This document shows positions 12,643 through 25,400 of a DNA stretch of 64,000 nt, piece after piece. This DNA comes from Lasiosphaeria ovina (lineage: Eukaryota; Ascomycota; Sordariomycetes; Sordariales; Lasiosphaeriaceae). Each line of letters begins with the position of its first letter. Positions within the stretch are counted from its first letter, which is position 1. The notes beneath the pieces are model-generated. The model did not search any database. It saw only the letters and a list, made by a program, of their open reading frames with translations, and was not told the DNA's origin. Position numbers and translations under genes: made by a program. Location of the stretch: assembly GCA_033439765.1 (NCBI GenBank), contig JAULSN010000002.1, positions 6,014,001-6,078,000 of the forward strand. Reading direction: 5' to 3'.

Positions 12643-15600
12643 CTAGTTCCCCTTCTTCGCGTCGCTGTTCGCCGAGTCTGGCGCTACCTTGGCCAACGCC
12701 GGCGACGCAGCGGTTGATGGAGGTGAAGTCGGGTGTTCTCCTGTATCGGCGAGAAGACTGCGTCTCTTGTTAGCACCGAGGCATCCTTTCACGTGTCTTC
12801 CTTCGCTCGGAAGACTGCTTACCCAAATGCATTTGTGTGGGCAACCGAATCGCGCGTCGGCGGGGTTCCAGTGCGTGAGGATGCACCAGAGTCCTCGCCG
12901 CCCCGTCCAAAAGCACCACCGGGGCCAGCCAGTCGCCGGCCGCTGTTGCTGCGAGAGCTGAACATGGACGTGGGCCCGAAGCCAACGTTTTGGCTCGACG
13001 AACGGCTCACATTCCCCTTGAGTCGTCGTAGATCATCCATACCAACCTGGTTCGGGGCTGGTTGCGTGTACGAGAAGTTCCGAGCGTCTCCGCGGCCAGA
13101 TTGCATGCGTCCGCCTTGCGGTCCCCTTTGGCTGCTGCGCGCGCTCTCGGCCGCCTTTAGGGCAATTGCCGCCTCGGCCTGTGAAGAGTGTCAGTTTCAT
13201 GATCAAGAGATATGCGTAGCGATAAGTACATACCTCAGCTCTGACTTCCTCCAGTGTCTTGGGACCCTTGTTCGTATCCTTGGAGCTCCAACGCTGCCGG
13301 CGGAGATCAACAATGTCCATAAGCATGAACTTCAGGCGACTAGGAAGGTCTGGAAGCGCAATGATCGATTCGATACGTTGGAAGTAGGCATCCATCATCG
13401 GCCGGCCCTTGTCGGTGCTGTCCAGATTACCGCCGATTGTCCGCAGAAGTTTGGTCAAAGACTCGATCTCGGCCTCATCGGGGATGCCCTGGAACTCGAG
13501 CAACTTTCGCACACACTCGTGCATGATGCGTTCCGTAAGCATGCCAAGTTTGTAGAGCTCACCAATGAACTGAACGAGACCCAAGCCGCGTCGCTTGGCA
13601 GCCGCAGCAATGTAGTACTCGTCCGACAGCAGGACGGCCTCGCCGCCCTTCTTGTCGTCTCCTCCCTGGACCTCCGGGAGGTCGACCTTCCATCCACGTT
13701 CAAACTCCTCTTGGCATCGGTTGAGGAGATACTTGCGGAACAGAGCACCGCCGCTGACAACATTGCCCTGCTTGTCGAGGATGTTCTCATCGCGGATCTC
13801 GGAGCTCATCATCTCAAGCATCCGCTTGCAGAACTTGGCATACATGGACGCCCAGTGCGCCTCGTCGGTCGCCTTCTCAAAAGTGAGCTGAATGACTTGC
13901 CGCAAGGTGCGGCCGTCTGCCTCGTTCTTGGACTGCCCAGCAATAGCGAGGATCTGATCCGAAATCTTGTCGAACTTTTCAGGTGTCATCTTGTTCAGAG
14001 CAGCCTTGACCTTTCGCTGCACCATTTCGGGATCGAGATTGCCGTTCGGGCCAGCTGCGGCTGTGGAAGCCTGCGAGCCCTTGCTGAAAACACTGGTTGG
14101 CTTCCAGCCTGTGGACGTGATGGCAATTGGCTTGAGGTCCATGTTTTGGGTAAGCGGCATGGTCTTAGCAGCCTGAGCTTCTCCCTTGTGACTGTAATCA
14201 GTCCTCTTGCTACCGCCGCCGCCGCGCCTGCTTTGCGTGCGGGGCGATCCAGGCATACCACCGCTGTTTGTCGAAGAAGGAGTACGAGCCGTGAACTGGC
14301 CAGGGCCAGGGAAGGTACCCGCACGGCCGCCTCCAAAGGCCGGCACGCTGGGTCGGCCGAGGTTGCCTCCCGGCATGTTGCGGAACTGGTCCCCGATGGC
14401 AGGGGCAGGAGTCTTGAAGGTGCCCATGGGTTGAGGGAAACCACCTGGGGCGCCGCCAGCCCGAGGTCGTCCGGCTCCCGGGCCGGGAGTTCGTGCAGTC
14501 GCAGACCGAGAGCCATCAGAATCGCCAATGAGAGACTTGACCTGCTGGTGGAACTCCAGAGATGGCTGCTCAGTGAAGACATTTTGGAATTGGAGGAGGA
14601 ACTGCGCGTCATACTTGAACACCTTGCCCTTCTTGTGGACAGCGGCGTTCAGGGCCGGGTTGGGCGAAGCAATGCCTGCAGGGTAGATGTTGTATTCCAC
14701 GCCTTGCAGGAAGCGCGACGACCTCAGTGACTGAAGTGCGGCGCTCGGCTGGGGTGCTTCGACAGGCTTTGTGTTGAGCGGAGCCAGGTTGAGAGGGACA
14801 GGCTTGCTTCTCTTCTCAGCCGCGACCGCCTTTGCTCCGGAAGCTGAGCCGGCATCGGCAACGCTAGGGCTAGCAGCCTTATCCGACGGCGAAGATGCTG
14901 TCGAGTCCTTAATGTCGGAGAGCTTGAGGCTATCGATCTTCTTAGCCAGAAGGTCGGCCACGGACTCGCCGGCGGTACCCTTCGACTCGTTCTCCTTTCG
15001 CTTTCGCTCACGCTCTTCTTCGAGTCTCTCCATCTCTCGCTCTTGCTCACGAAGCTTTCGGTCGTTTTCAGCATCCGTTATGGCCTTGTTAGCCTCAGCC
15101 GCCTTCTTGGCAGCTGCCGCCTCGGCCGCCTTCCTAGCAGAAATCTCGGCTTGCTGCTTCTCACGAAGAGCATCTGCCTCCTCCATCTCGCGGACCATGC
15201 GGTCCATATATTCATCCTCTGTCTCAGTAGGGACCGCGGATGACCTTTCCTCCTCCTGCTTCTTCGCAGCTTCTGCAGCAGCGTCGGCCTCAGCCTTTGC
15301 CTTAGCGTCGGCCGCAGCCTTCGCCTCGGCTTCGGCATCCTTTCTTGCTTTGGCGTCCTCTGCAGCCTTGGCCTCCTCCGCAGCCTTGGCAGCCTCTGCC
15401 GCCTTGGCCTCTTCAGCAGCCTTTGCTTCTTCGGCAGCCTTCTTTTCGGCAGCCTCCTTCGCGGCAGCAAGACGCTGCTCCTCCTCAACTCGGGCAGCCT
15501 CCTTAGCCTGCTCAGCTGCAGAAGCTTGGTCCAGTTTGGCCTTCTCAGCTGCAGCTTCGTCTTCCTTCGACTTACTGACGCCTGGGCTTTCGACAGCTGC

Positions 15601-17685
15601 AGTCCGAACAGCCGACATGAACTCGTTCCGGAGCTGCTCGGCCGACTTGTTGCTGGCAGCATTGGTACTGTCAGACCGACCGTGTGCTGGGGTTGAAGGC
15701 TTAGGTGGAGGCGTGGGAGTCGAAGCAACGACAGGGGGGGTCCTGGTGTTCTGAATGCTGGGAGCTGGCGACGCCGGAGACTTGATCGCGTTCAGGTCGA
15801 GAATGTTGCCTGCCTGGTCTCTGATGACGATATTTCCCTTCTTGGGCCGTGTGAAGGTTGAAGAAGAAGAGACGACAGCAGGAGCCTGCTGCGCAGGGCG
15901 TTGCTGTGTGGTGCCTTGAGCGACGACAGATGCCGGAGGCTGGCCAGTGCTGGAGGCGGGACGGTCCGAAACCTGCGACGGGTTGCGAGACATTGCGGTA
16001 GCCGCGACGGGTTGCGCTTGGCCGTATGACTGAGCATAAGAGCCGGGGTGGAAAGCTGGAGCGGAGCCTTGTGGGGGTTGGCTCATCTGGCCCATGTAGG
16101 GAGGCATCTGCTGCATTTGCTGCATTTGCTGCATCTGCTGCGGGGTATACTGATAGCCCTGTGGCATTAAGACTTGGCCGTACTGGTTCATGTTGTAGGG
16201 GTTGGGATTGATCTGCTGTAGCTTTCCTGTTAGCAGGTCCTCAAATTGCCCGGTTTCTGGTGACAAGTCAATGTGTCCCATAAACTGGGGAGGGAGCACA
16301 GGAACAGAACGCAAAGGAACAAAGTCGTAGCGAGGTTGTGCTCCATCTGAATACTCTGGCGCTGGCGGGCCGCCGTTCGTATTTCGATGGACCTCCGGTC
16401 CCGCGTCCCAACGCTTGCTGTGGTGTCGCGGCCGAGGAGTGATATCCGAGCTTGACTGCTTGACTGAAGAACTGGGCGGCCGCGGATGGGATTTCTCCGA
16501 GTCCCGACGCGCCCCTTTGTTCTTCCGGAATGGCTTGAAAGAGGAATGTTCGTTGCTAATGAGGGGGGGATTTACTTGTGGCTGGTGGTGAGCATAAATA
16601 GGCATGTTGGGTTGGTAGTATGGCTGGGCGGGTGCTAGGGCAGCCGGGGTCATGGTAGGCGTTCCTCCGTGATGGGGCATGGCCGGAGCTGTGGCAGGAC
16701 TGGCTCGGTGCGGCTGCGGAGAGTGAGAGTTGGGAAACTGGCCTATGCCGCCTCGGCCCTGGTGGTAGGGCATTCCACCGCGGCCGCCATTGCCGCGCGG
16801 ATACGGCTGGGCGGGCGGGAAGCCCATGGTAGGCTGCTGGTTGTATTGGTTGAAGTTGCCGTGACCGCCGTGGCCGCCGCGACCGCCACGACCGCCTTGA
16901 TAACCACCACGACCGTGACCTCCGTGGCCAGCGTCGCCATGAGCGGATGCCTGAGAGTCTCGTCGAGCATGAGGGCTCTGGCCCATTGCACCCTGGTTGT
17001 GGGAGATGGAATGTTGCTTCATGTGACGCTGAGAAAGACGCAAGGTTAGCGACGAAGCAGTAGAGGAAATCAGGGACTGGCTCGAGAAATTGGCGCTTAC
17101 GTCATTCTCGCCCGGGAAGCTTCCAAATGTAACGGCCGCCTGGGGATTTGATGGGGCTCGTGGACCGCCGCTCTGCTGCTGCGGGATGGGCGATGGCGAG
17201 GTTGCCGGAGACGGAACCCTCGCACCAGGGATGGGAATAGGCCCAGCGACACCTGGTGTGGGCGAGCTAAGAGCAACCGAGGGCGACTCAAAGCCAAACT
17301 TGGGAATGGTCTTGTTGCCTCCTACGGGTCCTCCGTTGATATGGCTGGGAGCGTTGGCCGCGCTAATGGTGACAGAGCTCTTGCGGGCGTGCTGCTCGCC
17401 GGGTCCGCCGTTGGGGATCTGGCTGCGAACAATGGGAGGCACGGCCCCAGCGGGAAGTGCCGGCGTGATGTTGGGTCTGCCGTTCATCGGCGCTGTGGTA
17501 GGCGACTTTCCATTCTGAGCACCAATCGCAGGAGAGGCCGCAGCCTGTGGCGGAATCTCGTAAGATCCCGTCGCGATCAGCGGCGTCGTCGTCTTCGGCT
17601 TGCCACCGGCCGCGGAAGCATACGACGTGGCAGCGGAAGTGGTCGGCGACGGGATTTGATTCTGTTGACTCGCAGTGGAAGTCAT
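12643..17685 (-). CDS. Translation initiation factor eIF4G
   Basis: This is the scaffold of cap-dependent initiation that bridges eIF4E, eIF4A and eIF3. Exons 17685-17101, 17028-13234, 13178-12823 and 12757-12643 give 1616 aa. The N-terminal third is low-complexity (Ser/Pro/Gly, an RGG-like GRGGYQGGRGGRGGHGG block near residue 255, Gln/Met repeats). A long Ala/Glu/Lys helical region follows (about 700-900), and then the eIF4E-binding motif YDAQFLL (YxxxxL plus a hydrophobic residue, about residue 1000). The MIF4G domain runs from about 1190 to 1420, starting at VQRKVKAALNKMTPEKFDKI. The 72-nt first intron (17029-17100: donor GTAAGC, branch GCTAAC, acceptor CTCAG) has no stop and keeps frame. 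The last two introns (13179-13233; 12758-12822) are needed to reach the true C-terminus, NAFGLLADTGEHPT...KKGN. Without splicing, the frame runs into unrelated sequence after EEVRAE. Confidence 0.95.
15090..15560 (-). repeat. Ala/Glu/Lys-rich repeat inside eIF4G
   Basis: The coding strand repeats units of the type AAEEAKAAEEAKAAE, giving a predicted long charged alpha-helix or coiled coil between the disordered N-terminus and the eIF4E-binding motif. It is protein-level repetition with varied codons, so it is not a recent microsatellite. Confidence 0.7.
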
Positions 17686-18300
17686 AAGGGGAATCGGGTG
17701 ACTCGAAAGCCGTGTTCTTTTCTAGCGCTAGGTTCGCGGGTGGGTGAACTGAGGGTAGAGGGTGGCTGAGATGATCGGTCGAGTGAGGACGTCGAATCTC
17801 AAATCCGACCAAGTCGCGCAGACAAAGGGAATGATTGTCTTTGCGAAAAAGAAAAGACGTTCGTTCCTATGCGAGCGGATCGTTCCGGCGGGATTGTAGG
17901 CCTGGAGGACGCGAGCGCACTCGATGATTAGGGTGGGTTTGGGAAAAACCTGAGGCAGTTGACGCAAAAGTCTATGGTCAAAGAGCGTGGTGGGTGGTTT
18001 GGCGCAAAAATGTTCCAGCCGACCGAAGAGTGGACGGCGAACGGCTTCTCGTGGCCCAACACTCGCAATTAAGAAGAGTGGAGATGTATCTCGATTCTCT
18101 AGGTCTTGTCCCGAGAATGAGAATACAAATGATATTATGGGGGAGAGAAGGGAACCCGTCGACAGAAAGTTAATCCTCCTTGGGTTCTTCACAAGCGGCT
18201 GTGAATGATGGTGAAAAAATGAGGAAGCGGCCAAATTTTTTTTGGGGGAAGCCGCTCTAAGATAGCGCAGCAGAGGAAGGGGAGGGGGGTGTGCGCCGCC
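17686..18300 (-). promoter_or_regulatory. eIF4G 5' region
   Basis: This is the leader and promoter side of the eIF4G gene. It is pyrimidine-rich on the coding strand just upstream of the ATG. No specific factor site was identified. Confidence 0.4.
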
Positions 18301-21300
18301 CTGCGTTTTCGCACCGAATCCTGGTCTGACGCCCCCGCAAGTACCAAATTCACTTTAATTGCAGCCATCGGTACATACTTGGCACCCTATTCGTCGCGCA
18401 CACCTTTTTCGTCGTCTCACAGTTTGGTCCTTCCCTTCTTTTGCAAAGCTCAACTTCGTGTTGCACTGCTTAAACTCCCGCTAAAATCCAGTGGCACGCG
18501 TTCTTTGAGAACAACCCCAGATCTGGAAATGCCTTCGCGCAGCGCTGGCCATGAGTCCATTACATTGTAGGCATTTCGTATTTGTCCCGCTCTTTTTTTT
18601 TTGTATCTGGGTGCATGAGGAATTTCGCCATGTATCATCTGCGCATTCGGGTCTCGGACAGAGCCAACTACTATTGTATCGCCAGTTAACTATATGGAAG
18701 GTACGTACCTGGTACATACCTTGCCTGCCTTATTCATGAACCTCTGCGCTTCTAGAAAGGTTGCGGGTTTCCCATCCCATCTAACATGGGACCCTAGGCT
18801 TTGGCTGGAAACAGGAAATATACTGGGTAATGGAAAATGAAAATCAATTCACGGCGAGGAGAGTGCTTGGAGCACGGTTAATAGAGAGCTGTACTGTCTG
18901 CACCATGAGGGAATCGTCGCTGGCGCATTGGGAAAAAAAGAGTCTGACATGTGTTCCCGTCGTTTCCCACTCGGATGCGGGACATGCAAACACAGTAACA
19001 AATTTATCCAGGCTGCATCAGGCTTTCTTCTGGAACGCCAATAACAAGCTTCTCCAGCCGTGGTTTCTTAGGCGAAGAGGCGCGCCCCCGTTAGGTATCT
19101 ATCTAAAGTTAGGTTATTAGGTAGGTTTTCTCTTGGGCTCGCCTCGTCCTGCCGGCTTGCCTTGCCTCTGCTGTCCTGGAGTTTGCGGCAGTGACAAACC
19201 AACAAAGATGCTCTACACAATAAGCTTGTTGAACGCCCACTTGGGGTTAGGTAAACGCCGCGGCGATGCTGCGAGCCTTCAAGCCACATTAAATAACATA
19301 CATATTACAATTGAGGTGCCTTCCATTGGCTCGCACAATCCAATCCCGGAATGTTTGTTAGCGGATGACTTTTGCTCGACCTCAAGGCTGTTCGCCGAGG
19401 GAGGTAATAACTATTAGAACCCCTATTCTAGAACCCTAGAGGCCTAGGTATCTCCCCTCCAAAAGTGCCCATTGATTAATTAAAGGCGTTTTTTTTTGGG
19501 CCGGTTTATTTGCGATAATCTTCTCTTTGTTCCCAGGTACCAGGCCAATAATCATTCAGGGATTGGAGTGTACACTATGGACAGGACTCTGCTTTAGGAT
19601 GTGGTTTAGTTGACTCCGTATCCTACTCAGCAACTAGAAACAGGACAGGTGGTTTTGATGGTTCCCCAGAACCTTCCTCCAAAGAACTTCAAGTTACCTT
19701 GCAAATACGTATACATATTGATGATTTTAAATAAATATAGAATACGGATATATGCCCTGTGATTCCCATCCTGGGGACCAGAAACCAACCAGGCAAGTCA
19801 CAGATATGGATACCAGACATGTACCTCAGGTACCTGGGATACATTGTAACCTACTTGGAGCTTGCGATAAATTTATCATGACGCTCTTTGCTCCTCGGTA
19901 GTGGAGCCCCGGGACCAAGCGCCAACTAAGTACTGTGGCTACACGCTCTGCTGATGGAAATGAGCCTTTCGGAGAATGCCTCCACAGCAGAATCCTCGGA
20001 GGACGACGTCAAAGCTCCCAGCTTGCTGGGTCCTCTCCTCGCCCCGACACACTTACATGAGGCGAGGACAAGCAAGGGGGAGGGGAGGAAACGGCAACTC
20101 GGGATGGTGAACGTGCGCCTGCAGCGAGGGAAGCGCCTTCCTCGAATGCACAGTCATCTGCTTTTCTGAACAATACCACGGAATAGAAACTGGTTACCTT
20201 ATTGGAACCGGAAGGCAAAGGCAACAGTATGTTTTTTTTCCTTTCTCCAAGGATTTCTTTCTTTCTTCCAGGCCGACGGAACCTTCCCTCCACAATAAAG
20301 AGGGTCTGGGCAAAACTCATCCGGGTATCAAGGGAGCCTTCGACCTGAAGCTCGCGACTGCTACACGTGCTGATTGGGTCAAGTCGTGCAGAGGTAACCT
20401 GGGAAAATGGTCTGGTTCTTTGCGGGTAAAAATGCCACTAAATCAATCCGGGACCCACCTGGGAAGCCCGCAACCCAGAAGACGCTTTGCTTGTGCGCCC
20501 CCCCAATTTTTTTCCAGCAACTGGCCCGGGCGCTGGCGCTGCACTGTACCTACAAGGCACGTTTGCAGTTCGTACAGTGCACCAGGACCGCGGCGGACGC
20601 GGTCTGAGTACCTCGACCCCCCATCTCGGCCCAATGACCGCGTCGGGGGAGGGCGGAGAGGATCTTGTGCGACAGAAGGCGAGCCAAGCTCCCGCCCCGT
20701 GGGAAATGCTTCTCTGCAGCGTCTGATTTTGAGTCTAGGTACCTACTGTACTGTATTTAACCCGAACTTATCCCAAGAACGCCTGCGACGCGATCTTTGG
20801 ATCCGTCCTCTCGCATTGCCAATCCTCCTGTGCTGTCGATCTGGGGAAAGGCAGCAATGGCGATCAAAAGGACAGAAAAGGCGAGAGAGAGCCAACACAC
20901 AGGCTGTCCGTTTGGGGGGGAGCTTCCGCTCAAGGGGACAAGCCACAGGGGATATGATGGAACATGGAGATTACAAACGTATGAGGTAAAAGCGTCACAG
21001 CGGCAAAAGGCTTACCTTACCGTCAGGGCCCACGAATCAACTGGCGGCCTGTGCGGCATTAGCATCGAAGCCTTTTTTCTTCTTCTTCGCTTACGGAAAA
21101 TGCCGAGATGTCTTGTCTCTAAATGGCCTCATATCCCATTCGACTCGCCGCATATAACGAGCGATACGATGGTGGCAAACGAAATGCTTCGAAAAGGGGG
21201 CCAGAGGGCGCTGTCTGTTTGGTCCCCCACCCCGCTGCCGCGAGTGGCCTCCAATGTGCGCCCGCGGTTTTCGGGCGTACGAATACTGCGTAGTGGACCG

Positions 21301-22463
21301 ACCACCTTCAGTTGTGGTTGACTGGTAACTTTAGGTTTAAGGCTTTGGGCACAGTTGGAGACTTCAACGGGCAAACGCCGAGGGCCAATCGTCACAGGGT
21401 GGGCAGATGCAGACGGACAGACGAGGGTCTGCGAGTCCCGTCTGGAGCCTCATTCGCCACCATCTCTCGAAACCCCCCGCGAATCGAATCGCGAGACTGC
21501 AAGCACTGGTTGGTTTGTCATGACTCACCCGACGGGTTGCGTCTGTCTTCCCTCTTGCCGACGACGTCTGATGGGCAAACACCTAGCCCAGTCCCAGTCG
21601 GTCGGAGTCGGCGTCGGAGGGGCAAGCTCTCAGGAACGAACGACGACGGATTGTGGCTCATCAGATGTCGCCCTAAGTTGCCTGTGCCTCCTGGGCCGCG
21701 AGAAGACCACATCACGCCAAGACAGGCTGCTAGAAACAAGAGGTTTTCCGGCCGAGAGTCCCTTTACTCGCCCTCAGGGCAGTGCGTGTAGGCTGCAAAG
21801 TGACAACAGGCGACGGGACGGCGGAAAGAGACAAGAAAAAAAAACCGACTCCAACCCCAACCAGCTGCATGTCATCATCGACGGATCGCATTCCATGCCA
21901 ACCTCCTGCAGGCAACGCATCCCTAAAATAGGTGCCCGTAAGTTGGTGGATCAGCTACCTACTCCGTACCTTAGCTGTTTGGGGAGGCTTGCGCTGTGTA
22001 TGTGCTGTGCTGCACATCCTGCCCACATATAGGACGCTACCTAGGTAGCTACCAGCACTCCAAGAGAACCTAAGGTAGCCGGGATGTCGCTGCACGCAAT
22101 ACCGAGTTGACCTAGACTTCCAGAAGTGTGCTTGTTGGAGCATTTGATACATATACCTGCTCCGCATCACGTAAAGATAACAAGGCAAAATGCCCCTTAA
22201 AAACACACGGGTGTTTAAGAACTGTCAGCAAGAAATGCCCCAAAGTTCTTGAAACAAATGATGGCGTTCTCGATCGAAGGACAATGCCGCGCGCACAGCA
22301 TCTTTGACGAAATCTTGGTTTCAATTTGAGACACGGTCACACAGCGAGATTTGGAGGACAGAAGATAAAATACATCATTGATCTGCTCCCTAGGTGGTGA
22401 ACAAAGAACTCCCCCACAACGCCGCAGCTGCCATAGCATACTCCACAGTACCCTCGACGATGT
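18301..22463. other. Gene-poor 4.2-kb intergenic region
   Basis: It lies between the eIF4G promoter and the 3' end of the Aquarius gene. Several open frames of 100-225 codons occur on the plus strand (for example 20797-21321 and 21355-22032), but none has splice-consistent extension or a recognisable domain, and they overlap each other in different frames. GGTACCT/ACCTAGGTAGC-type words recur (18697-18722, 19826-19842, 22038-22052), a common background feature of intergenic DNA in these fungi. I saw no tRNA, 5S or transposon signature by eye. Confidence 0.5.
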
Positions 22464-25400
22464 TCAATCTTCTTCAGCCTCAAAGCCCTCGACTTGGACT
22501 ACCTCTTCATCAGCTCCCCCATCAACCACTTCGGGAACCTCCTCTTCGGGCTCCGGCAGGGCTTGGGGTATGGGGGTCTCGTCAGGTAGCCCACGCTCAG
22601 CCCTCAGTTGCTTGATGCGGGTGTTGGTCATTTCGTAGACATATTGACCAAGGTGTTCTACGCCTTCCATCACCGCTTCCCCGGGCACCTCTTTGCCTGC
22701 TTCCTCGGACAGGGTGCGCGCCGATGGCCACATCTCGCCCGTGACGAGACTCAGCTTGTCAGGCCGCTTCAGGAGAAGCTCAAACGCTTGACGAAGCTCG
22801 TAGCAAGCCTCAAATACGGCACGCCGGCCCAAAATGTACAGACCAAGTCGTGCACGAGAGAGGGCCACTGTGAGACGGCGGATGTCACGAAGATATCCCA
22901 CCTTCGAGGTCCGCGTCAACGACAAAATGATGTCTGCAGAGACGTGTTAGTATTCACAAGGCTCCATTTCTCAACAGCACTAGGGGTGGACAGTGGACTT
23001 ACAGTCGTTTTGCTCGCCCTGATATTTATCGACAGTGGTAACGATCCTCGGCAGACCGAAAACAGGGTTTTTGGCGCATCGATGGGCTAGCACATCTTTG
23101 ATTAGGGCCCTCTGACCCGCATATGTAGCGAGAATGCTGATTTTGGCAGCTGGATAGCCCAAGAGTCGCATATACTGGAATATGGCCACAGCATACTCGG
23201 CTTCGCCCAGATTCTGGATGAAGTGAGGCGTGGGCTCTGACTCCCCCCTGCCTTTGTAGTCGGGGACGTTGATAAACTGATAGTCGAACCTGAAGCCGGC
23301 ATTTGCCGTCAAGAATTCCTTGTGACTCTGCGTGTGCGGAAGGTCGCCTAGCTGGGGATACCGCCACCTATACAGATCTGCGATCGAAGGGCGAGCACGC
23401 CCTTGCTGGTCGAGGTTGATGGTTGTGACGCCAAGGCGGACAAGCCGAGAGAAGAGAGACTGTTCCAAGTTCGCATAATGTCGGAACGCCAGGTTCTGGA
23501 TCACGGGAGAATTCTGGTAATGGTCGCCGCATAGGACCACCCTTTGCAAAGCCATCTGTCCGTCCTTGGGCTTCTGAAGGGCCAGTGGGATGAAATTCTC
23601 AATCTCGGTGATCTGAGCAGCTTCTTCCATGACGACGTTGTCGTAATGGAAGCCAAGAGACACAATCTCTTTTCTTCTCATTGCAGCATGAGTCGAGGTC
23701 ATGGCAATGATTCGAGCTTCGTTTGTCAGCAAATAGTTGGCCTTGTCCCTGTCGCGGCGTAAAATCTCGAAGGGCAGAACATCCGCCAGCTCGGCAAAGA
23801 TTTTCGAAATGTGCCGGTAACAGCCGTTTGCAACCTCCAACACGGTCTCACGATCCGCGTCTGGAGCGAAAAGGGGCTGGGGAGCATCAGCGAAGTAGTA
23901 GTGGAAAGGGAATGCTTTGACAATGGTCTCCGCAGTTACATCTTCGGCCTTGGTGAGATCTGTGAACTTGGCCCATGCCGGTTCCACGTAGACAGCGTTG
24001 AAGTAACCAGCAGTCTCGGCCGAGTTCCCGTGAGCACCTGGTGCCCCTATGCTAGCGGCGAGACGGTTGACTTCCTGGAGATAGCGGTCTCGGTTTTCTA
24101 AGAACGATTCCACTCTCCCGTGCTTGCTAAAGCTGCCCTCGGTTTCTAGATCTTCCTCGCCATGGCCCAGCCGCAGAAGGTGGCGCTCATCAATGTCTAA
24201 AGCAACTATCTTGGCAAATAGCTGATTCAAGGCTTGGTTGCTGTGTGCTATGAGTAGCGTTCTCTGCTCCGGGAAGTTGTGGTATATATTGTTTATGATT
24301 TGAGTGGCGACGTCGGTCTTGCCCGTTCCCGGAGGGCCGACGACGATCGTCAGCCCGGGCTGTGTGCCAGAAATGATGGCATCTATCTGGGTGGGTGTGA
24401 ATCGTACAGCATTGAGCTTTGGCGCGTCGACTGGATAAGGCCCGTTGTTCGGTGGCTTATAAGTTGAGACTTTCAACGTCTCGATATCGGCGATGAGAGC
24501 TGGCTCGGCATCGCGCCTCCTCTTCTTGGAAGGTTTCGAGGCAATCTGCTCAACCGGCCGATCAACATTCTCGAGGACATACGGGGGACCAAAACTCCCC
24601 GACACGTCATCGTCAGGCTCGACGGTCTTTCCCGGGAGGCTTTCGATGAGGTGATGCCAGTCCAAAAAGGTATCTCGATAGTCGATCTTCTTGACGCGGT
24701 TGGAGAGCTGCTTGTAGTTAGCACCAGCTGGGTCCCCGTATCCTAAGAAGACCTCATGGAGCCAAGAAGCCAGCGGGACGTCGGATAAGGCAAGATCCCT
24801 GATAGACTCCAGCACCGGTCTGAAGTTGTTTTCGCGCCCGCTTCGGCGGACGATGAGGTTGATTGAATCATAGATATTCCGCTTGCCATCCGTGTCCTCC
24901 ATGTAAGCCTTTGCGTCAAGTCGGAGCTGAACAGCCCTTGAACCACTTCGGCTGTGCCCATCAAAATAAGCTTGGGCGTCACGGATCGCCCGCCCCTTGT
25001 CGTCCAAGATTTGGATAACCTCGGCAGCGCGGACTGAGATTAGACCAAGCCTCTCGGCTTCAGTCAAAGGGCTGCCGCCATTTGCCGCCTTTTTCATCCT
25101 TGAAGCATCCACTGCAAGAAGGAAGACCACGTCGTCAGGGCGCAACGACTCCCACTCGCGTCGGACATGTTCGGATAGTTTCCGCACATCAATGCTAACT
25201 TCGGCTCGCACCTTTGACGGAACATCGCTGCCAACGACGGGTGGGACGACTTCGAGAATACTACATAAAATGATTAGCCCTGTAATCTGTTGCACTCAGT
25301 CGGAGCGTACTAACGTTGGTTTTGCGATCGGCAAAGCCATTTTTGAGAACCCCGCGAACGTTGTCTCTCCTGCCCGCTTAGACTCGGGTTTTAACCTGGT

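Noticed and set aside
12733..14730. 665-codon open frame on the plus strand
   Set aside because: It lies antisense to the conserved MIF4G-containing part of eIF4G; the product has no domain, and the frame is explained by codon bias of the real gene.
14771..15754. 327-codon plus-strand frame rich in Ser/Ala/Phe
   Set aside because: It is the antisense of the Ala/Glu/Lys repeat of eIF4G; the repeat composition keeps the opposite frame open.
20797..21321. 174-codon plus-strand frame in the gene-poor region
   Set aside because: No recognisable family, no splice-consistent extension, and competing frames of similar length overlap it.
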